Shown: positions 6,836 to 10,708 of the stretch, piece by piece
Layout of the letters: every line of letters begins with the position of its first letter
How positions within the stretch are numbered: the first letter of the stretch is position 1
NCBI GenBank assembly: GCA_016292545.1
Contig: JAEDIG010000085.1
Coordinates: forward strand, 1-10,708
Length of the DNA: 10,708 bases
Direction of reading: 5' to 3'
Source of the DNA: Bacteroidaceae bacterium
GTDB lineage: Bacteria > Bacteroidota > Bacteroidia > Bacteroidales > Bacteroidaceae
Position numbers and translations under genes: made by a program
The notes under the pieces: model-generated
The model's database searches: none
What the model was told of the DNA's origin: nothing
The model's input: only the letters and a program-made list of their open reading frames with translations

Positions 6836-8197
6836 CTAAAGGACGTCTTGTGGAGTGAAATAGGTTATGGACACAGGCGTTTCAGGCTGTGTACGCAGGA
6901 AAAGGCAGGTATGGACGGTCTGTCCGCGCTTGGCAAAAGGCAGTTTTCCGGATATGTCTTCCAGACGTTTGGCCAAAGCATCCGCATGCTCCTTTCTGGT
7001 CCATTTGCATTCGCCTATCAGCAAATGCTTGCGGTCGAGCGATTCCGCCACCACATCCAGTTCGGCCATTGTTCCGTCGCTCAACATTCCCCACCATCTG
7101 GCGCCTCTGGTGTAGAGTATGCCGTCAACAGTATTGCCGCACACATAATCGCGGCATAGTTCCTCCCAATACTGGCCCACATACTGGCTGAACTGCGCCT
7201 CTATTATTGTGCGGATGATGTCAGTTTTTCCCAGCTCGATGAAAGAGATATAGGGAGCCACAAAGCGATAATGAAAACGGAACAGGTGGTCGGCAACAAT
7301 ATATATTCCTTTGCGGCTTTTTTTCTCATCCTCCCCGAACGGGAGCTGGCGGCTGATGAACCCCAAATCACGCAGTTTGTTGAGTTGGGCGGTTATCTCG
7401 GTAGCTGTCTTCTCCGCCCTAGCCGCTATCTCCGACATTTTGTTGGCCCCGTTACCGATAATCGACAGCAAGGTTGATGCCTGTACGGTATCTCTCATCT
7501 CGTCGTGCAGCAGGCGTGAAGGCTCCTCGTAAAGTATTCCATGAGAATCAAGCATAAGATGGTCAATCGCCGTTTGGATGTCAGGATAGTCCTTACGCAA
7601 TTCCCAATATCTTGGTATGCCGCCCCACACAGCATATTCCTGCACAGCCTCGTCTGCGTTGCAGCCGATGGCCTGACATAGGTATAAAGGGGGAATCGGC
7701 GAGAGACGGATAATCTCGTCAGCGCGGCCATACAACGGCTCGTCGCGTTTCATCACATATCCATGCATGAGCTGTTGCGCCGAGCCGCAAATCACAAGGT
7801 CATATCTAAGACCGGCAGATTCCAGCAGTCGCTGTATGACAGACGGCAACGACGGACAGCTTTTCACCAGATAGGGGAACTCATCGATGCACAGCGCGAA
7901 TCTGGCTTCTGTCCGCTCGTTGAGATTCAGTAGCAAAGCTTCCCAGGAAGGATAGTTCACCATGTCGAACCCTTTAATCCTTGTGGCAACGATTTGCGCA
8001 AACCGTTGCCGCTGGTTGGCCTCTGTTGTTTGGTCTGCAAGGAAATAAATGTCGCGCCCATTGGTGTCAAGCACCTCTTTCAGAAGCGTCGACTTTCCGA
8101 TGCGTCGTCTTCCGTAGAGGACAATGAACTGTCTTCTTTCACGTGTCAGCGCCTTGCGCAGCCGCTCTATATCCTTTTTCCTATCCAAGAATTCCAT
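6836..8197 (-). CDS. AAA+ ATPase (ATPase_2) with DUF234 C-terminal domain
   Basis: The 453-residue protein has an N-terminal P-loop ATPase domain: Walker A GRRRIGKST (29-37), Walker B FALCIDEFPYL (100-110, Asp105/Glu106), a sensor-like LVICGSAQQLM (134-144), and the family strings EPLYGRADEIIRL (153-165) and YAVWGGIPRYWEL (188-200). A winged-helix-like segment follows (about 240-290). The C-terminal DUF234 region has AELDVVAES (379-386) and LLIGECKWT (392-400), matching the D...ExK pattern of PD-(D/E)XK nucleases. Such proteins are common, often multi-copy, in Bacteroidota and archaea, and their biological role is not established. It is a single gene with its own promoter, unlike its operon neighbours. 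A role in DNA handling or defence is only a guess. The start at 8197 fits the promoter, leaving a leader of about 12 bases. Confidence 0.9.
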   Translation of the reverse strand: MEFLDRKKDIERLRKALTRERRQFIVLYGRRRIGKSTLLKEVLDTNGRDIYFLADQTTEANQRQRFAQIVATRIKGFDMVNYPSWEALLLNLNERTEARFALCIDEFPYLVKSCPSLPSVIQRLLESAGLRYDLVICGSAQQLMHGYVMKRDEPLYGRADEIIRLSPIPPLYLCQAIGCNADEAVQEYAVWGGIPRYWELRKDYPDIQTAIDHLMLDSHGILYEEPSRLLHDEMRDTVQASTLLSIIGNGANKMSEIAARAEKTATEITAQLNKLRDLGFISRQLPFGEDEKKSRKGIYIVADHLFRFHYRFVAPYISFIELGKTDIIRTIIEAQFSQYVGQYWEELCRDYVCGNTVDGILYTRGARWWGMLSDGTMAELDVVAESLDRKHLLIGECKWTRKEHADALAKRLEDISGKLPFAKRGQTVHTCLFLRTQPETPVSITYFTPQDVL

Positions 8198-8216
8198 ATT
8201 CTACTGTTTTTGGAGG

Positions 8217-8247
8217 CAAAGATAAGGGTATGATTTCAAATAAGCAA
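8217..8247 (-). promoter_or_regulatory. promoter of the ATPase gene (Bacteroidota type)
   Basis: On the minus strand TATCTTTG (8224-8217) is an exact TAnnTTTG -7 box. Twenty bases upstream is TTG (8247-8245), the spacing expected for the -33 element. Transcription would begin near 8210, about 12 bases before the ATPase ATG at 8197. The surrounding 8198-8325 is AT-rich and otherwise shows nothing I can name. Confidence 0.7.
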
Positions 8248-8353
8248 GCTATAAGTCGTTTGTTTATGGATAATTAACAATATAAACCAGAAATATAATA
8301 ATTCTACTTTATACTATCCATCCCCTCCAGTCACAATGTGAGGGAATGGGCGG

Positions 8354-8404
8354 AAAGACAGCAGCCCAGGGCTGAGCGAAGCAGCACCCTGAGCTGATGT
8401 CTTT
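8354..8404 (-). terminator. long imperfect hairpin downstream of the EEP hydrolase gene
   Basis: The arms AAAGACATCAGCTCAGGGT and its near complement (8404-8386 and 8372-8354 on the minus strand) form a stem of about 19 pairs around a loop near 8373-8385. Read as minus-strand RNA it has one U-C mismatch and two G-U wobbles; read as plus-strand RNA the same places become G-A and C-A mismatches. This favours a role in the transcript of the minus-strand operon that ends at 8468. There is only a short CUUU after the stem, so it could be a terminator, a 3'-end stabiliser or a repeat. Smaller GC-rich hairpins lie at 8406-8418 and 8454-8465. Confidence 0.5.
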
Positions 8405-8467
8405 TGCCCTTCCCGGGCGTTTTCTTCCCCCTAAACAGGAGGATTGAGGGGATCCGGGGACCCGGTC

Positions 8468-9316
8468 CTAGAACTGCAGGTCAGCCCAATGCGGATTGTG
8501 GTCCGAAATGATGTAGCTGCCGTCGTTGGTGGGGATGCCCGTGCGGATGACCTCTATCTGCGGGGTGATGAAGATGAAGTCAATCTTGGGACACTGCGAG
8601 GCAGGGGTCCGGGAGAAATTCTGATAGGTGTAGCTCACACCGCCGTGAGACGGACTCACCTTGAAGGCATCGCGCAGCACAAACTTGTTGGTGGTGATGG
8701 TGGCGTATGCCTCGTTGCTGTCGTCGATATTGAAATCGCCCGTCACCACAGCAGGACGGTTGCCCACGATGTCGCGGATTTTCTGGATGATGAGCAGTGC
8801 ACTCTGCTTGCGTGCCTCCACGCCCACATGGTCGAAATGGGTGTTCACGGCCATGAAGATCTTGCCCGTCTGCTTGTCGCGCAGCTTGCCCCAGGTGGCA
8901 ATGCGCTCCAGGGCTGCATCCCATCCTCTGCTGCCCACCGAGTCGGGTGTCTCGCTCAGCCAGAAGTTGCCGCTGTCGAGCACCTCAAACTTGCTGGTCT
9001 TGTACCAGATGCAGGCATATTCGCCCTTGGTCTTCCCATCGGTGCGTCCCACACCGATATAGCCATATCCCGGCAGGTTTTCCTGCAGATAGGTGAGCTG
9101 CGGATAGGTGACCTCCTGCATGCCCACCACATCCAGGTCGTTGTCCGTCACATAGTGTGCCACACGGGAACGCCTCACTTCCCATCCCCACCCGGCCTTG
9201 TTGTCACCATCGTTGATAAGCCGGATATTGAAGGTGCACCATCTCACGTTGGCCGTCTTGGCCATGCCCGCCAAAGGCATCAGCATCAGCAGGCAAAGAA
9301 ACAGTTTTCTAATCAT
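8468..9316 (-). CDS. secreted endonuclease/exonuclease/phosphatase (EEP) family hydrolase
   Basis: The product has 282 residues. The N-terminus (MIRKLFLCLLMLMPLAGMA) is a signal peptide with likely cleavage after residue 19, so the protein acts in the periplasm or outside. The rest is one EEP fold, the metal-dependent phosphoesterase family that includes DNase I, exonuclease III and sphingomyelinases. Visible motifs are WCTFNIRL (Asn30), VVGMQEV (Glu68), VNTHFDHVG (His160), VVTGDFNID (Asp194, Asn196), KIDFIFIT (Asp246) and IISDHNPHWAD (Asp272, His273); all the expected metal and catalytic residues are present. The substrate cannot be read from the sequence: nucleic acid, phospholipid or sugar phosphate are all possible. 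The start is 1 bp after the stop of the GH78 gene, so translation is probably coupled and the two may serve the same carbohydrate-use operon. Confidence 0.93.
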   Translation of the reverse strand: MIRKLFLCLLMLMPLAGMAKTANVRWCTFNIRLINDGDNKAGWGWEVRRSRVAHYVTDNDLDVVGMQEVTYPQLTYLQENLPGYGYIGVGRTDGKTKGEYACIWYKTSKFEVLDSGNFWLSETPDSVGSRGWDAALERIATWGKLRDKQTGKIFMAVNTHFDHVGVEARKQSALLIIQKIRDIVGNRPAVVTGDFNIDDSNEAYATITTNKFVLRDAFKVSPSHGGVSYTYQNFSRTPASQCPKIDFIFITPQIEVIRTGIPTNDGSYIISDHNPHWADLQF

Positions 9317-9317
9317 A

Positions 9318-10708
9318 TCAATTCTTTGTTACCGTATACTTATATTTCCCCGCCGGCACCAGCACAGCCACACGTCCCTTGCGCTGGAGCGAAGCGTCCG
9401 ACACACGACTGCCCAGAGGCAGATTGCCCTTCACCTGCTGGATGCCAGCCTCGGGCAGATACACAACGGCCTCCGTGCCCTCGGGCACCGTCAGGCAGTA
9501 GCGCACACCGTCCTTGGCCTGCTTGAAGTCGAAATGCACCATTCCCATCACAGAGGGCACATCGAGGGATGCCTGGCCGAACCGCACGATGGTGGGGTCC
9601 ACGGCAAACCGTTTCCAGCCGGCTTCCACTGGTGTAACACCCATCACATACTCGCACAGCGTCACCAGCGGGCCGCCGCTCCAGGCATGGTTGTTGGTGC
9701 CACCGCCAAAACCGTCCTTACCTACGCCCCACCCTTCGAAGAGCGTGGTGTAGAGGGCACTGTTCACCATCTGGCTGTAGCGTTCCTCACAACGTTCCAG
9801 TCCGAAGGCTGGCTCGCCCATGATGAAGCAGGCGTCCGTTACATATTTCTCCATATAGGGGCTCGCCCATTTCTCCTGCTCAAACACACGCTTGATGGCT
9901 GCATACTTGGAAGCGTCGGCCAGTCCGGCCACCACAGCCAGGGCCTGCACACGGTCGTCAGTGGCTCCCTGATAGGAAGGATGGCGATAGGCCGTGCCGT
10001 TCCAGCAGGCATTGAAGCCCACCTTCAGGCGATCCATCTGCTGGCGGAAGTCCTTGGCCTCGGCAGGATGCCCAAGCAGGTCGGCCATGCGGGCGGCAGC
10101 GTCCAGCGCAATATAGTGCCAGGCTGCATAGATGAGGCGTATGTCGCGGTTGTCGCCCCAGTCGCCCCAGTCCCAGGCTCCGTGACGCTCGGCCGTGAGG
10201 CCACCCGGTTCCAGTGCCCAGATGGACAGGTAGCGGCACACATGGGGATAGGCCTTCTCGATAAGGTCCTTGTCGCCCGTGTTCATATAGTATCTCCACA
10301 TGCCTTTCATGCCGATGGTAGCCAGCATCTGGCCGGGCAGTTCTGCATCATAGATGCCCGGGATGGGGCTGTGGATGGTGTGGTCGGCCTTCTGGTGACT
10401 GCACAGTTCCAGCAGTCCCTTGCGCATGATGCCGTGCGAACGGGTGTCGAGCGAATAGAAGCTCTCTGCCATGAGCAGTGTGCCGTCGCCCCACCATTGG
10501 GCACGTTCGCGTTCGGGGCAGTCGAAATAGGTGTCGCGCATGTTCACATACAGTGTGCGCATGCCTTTCTCCCAATAGCGGTTGAAGAAGGGGTCATCGC
10601 AGTGGAAGCCGCCCATCACCTCGGTGTCGTAGCCTGTCTGGCGATAGGCCACACGGCTCACCTTCACCCCGTGGGGCACGGTCACATAGAGCCAGTCGCC
10701 GTTCATCC
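9318..10708 (-). CDS. alpha-L-rhamnosidase-like glycoside hydrolase, GH78 family (C-terminal part)
   Basis: The frame enters from the right window edge, so its true start is outside; about 463 residues are visible. They form the (alpha/alpha)6 catalytic barrel and a C-terminal beta-sandwich. The hallmark DCPERERAQWWGD (about residues 62-74 of the visible part) matches the GH78 DCPxRExxxWxGD motif, whose Glu is the likely general acid. WDWGDWGDN, GATDDRVQALAVV, TLFEGWGVG and NNHAWSGGPLVTL also fit the family. The last 90 residues (RFAVDPTIVRFGQ... to KYKYTVTKN) are the usual Rhamnosid_C domain. GH78 enzymes remove terminal L-rhamnose from plant glycans such as rhamnogalacturonan; related families with the same fold exist, so the substrate is not certain. 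It is 1 bp from the secreted EEP hydrolase, suggesting a polysaccharide-use locus. Confidence 0.9.
   Translation of the reverse strand, partial: MNGDWLYVTVPHGVKVSRVAYRQTGYDTEVMGGFHCDDPFFNRYWEKGMRTLYVNMRDTYFDCPERERAQWWGDGTLLMAESFYSLDTRSHGIMRKGLLELCSHQKADHTIHSPIPGIYDAELPGQMLATIGMKGMWRYYMNTGDKDLIEKAYPHVCRYLSIWALEPGGLTAERHGAWDWGDWGDNRDIRLIYAAWHYIALDAAARMADLLGHPAEAKDFRQQMDRLKVGFNACWNGTAYRHPSYQGATDDRVQALAVVAGLADASKYAAIKRVFEQEKWASPYMEKYVTDACFIMGEPAFGLERCEERYSQMVNSALYTTLFEGWGVGKDGFGGGTNNHAWSGGPLVTLCEYVMGVTPVEAGWKRFAVDPTIVRFGQASLDVPSVMGMVHFDFKQAKDGVRYCLTVPEGTEAVVYLPEAGIQQVKGNLPLGSRVSDASLQRKGRVAVLVPAGKYKYTVTKN

Noticed and set aside
8406..8425. Short plus-strand terminator-like hairpin GCCC-TTCCC-GGGC with TTTTCTT
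   Set aside because: The stem is only 4 bp and no plus-strand gene leads into it, so a terminator role cannot be supported.
8444..9526. 360-residue open frame on the plus strand across the EEP and GH78 genes
   Set aside because: It runs over two well-supported minus-strand genes and has low-complexity His/Pro-rich translation typical of antisense frames.

Overview
The window looks like a chromosomal segment of a Bacteroidota species, most likely of order Bacteroidales and possibly Prevotella-like. Four things point there: the gene order ileS - TraR/DksA-like - lspA - DUF4296 lipoprotein; promoters of the Bacteroidota type (TAnnTTTG at -7); a secreted endonuclease/exonuclease/phosphatase protein next to a GH78 glycoside hydrolase; and no usual Shine-Dalgarno sequences. 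The taxon is an inference from gene content and not a database result. Every gene I can support lies on the minus strand, so transcription runs from right to left.

Right end (about 8468-10708): the C-terminal two thirds of a GH78-type alpha-L-rhamnosidase, cut by the window edge, is followed 1 bp later by a secreted EEP-family hydrolase. Together they look like the end of a polysaccharide-use operon. Downstream is a 270-bp gap that holds a long imperfect hairpin, probably the 3' UTR or terminator of this operon, and then an AT-rich promoter for the next gene.

Middle (6836-8197): a single-gene unit encodes an AAA+ ATPase with a C-terminal DUF234/PD-(D/E)XK-like domain. It has its own good promoter. 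Just past its stop codon is a set of three copies of a 15-bp motif, one inverted relative to the other two, which can fold into mutually exclusive hairpins.

Left part (1-6590): seven collinear genes may form one long operon. They are ileS, a TraR/DksA-like regulator with a degenerate zinc finger, lspA, a DUF4296 lipoprotein (itself a probable LspA substrate), a 54-aa unrecognised protein, an ACT-domain protein (UPF0237) and the start of its usual partner, the PFL-fold UPF0210/DUF711 protein. The first four join translation, lipoprotein maturation and a lipoprotein. The last two are a conserved pair of unknown function.

The most notable observation is that the IleRS class I signature, normally HxGH, reads G-I-H-H. 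This is the swapped motif that has been tied to very high mupirocin resistance in type 2 IleRS enzymes. The hairpin array behind the ATPase gene and the unrecognised 54-aa protein are the other points to look at. I see no CRISPR array, tRNA, rRNA, transposase or phage gene.
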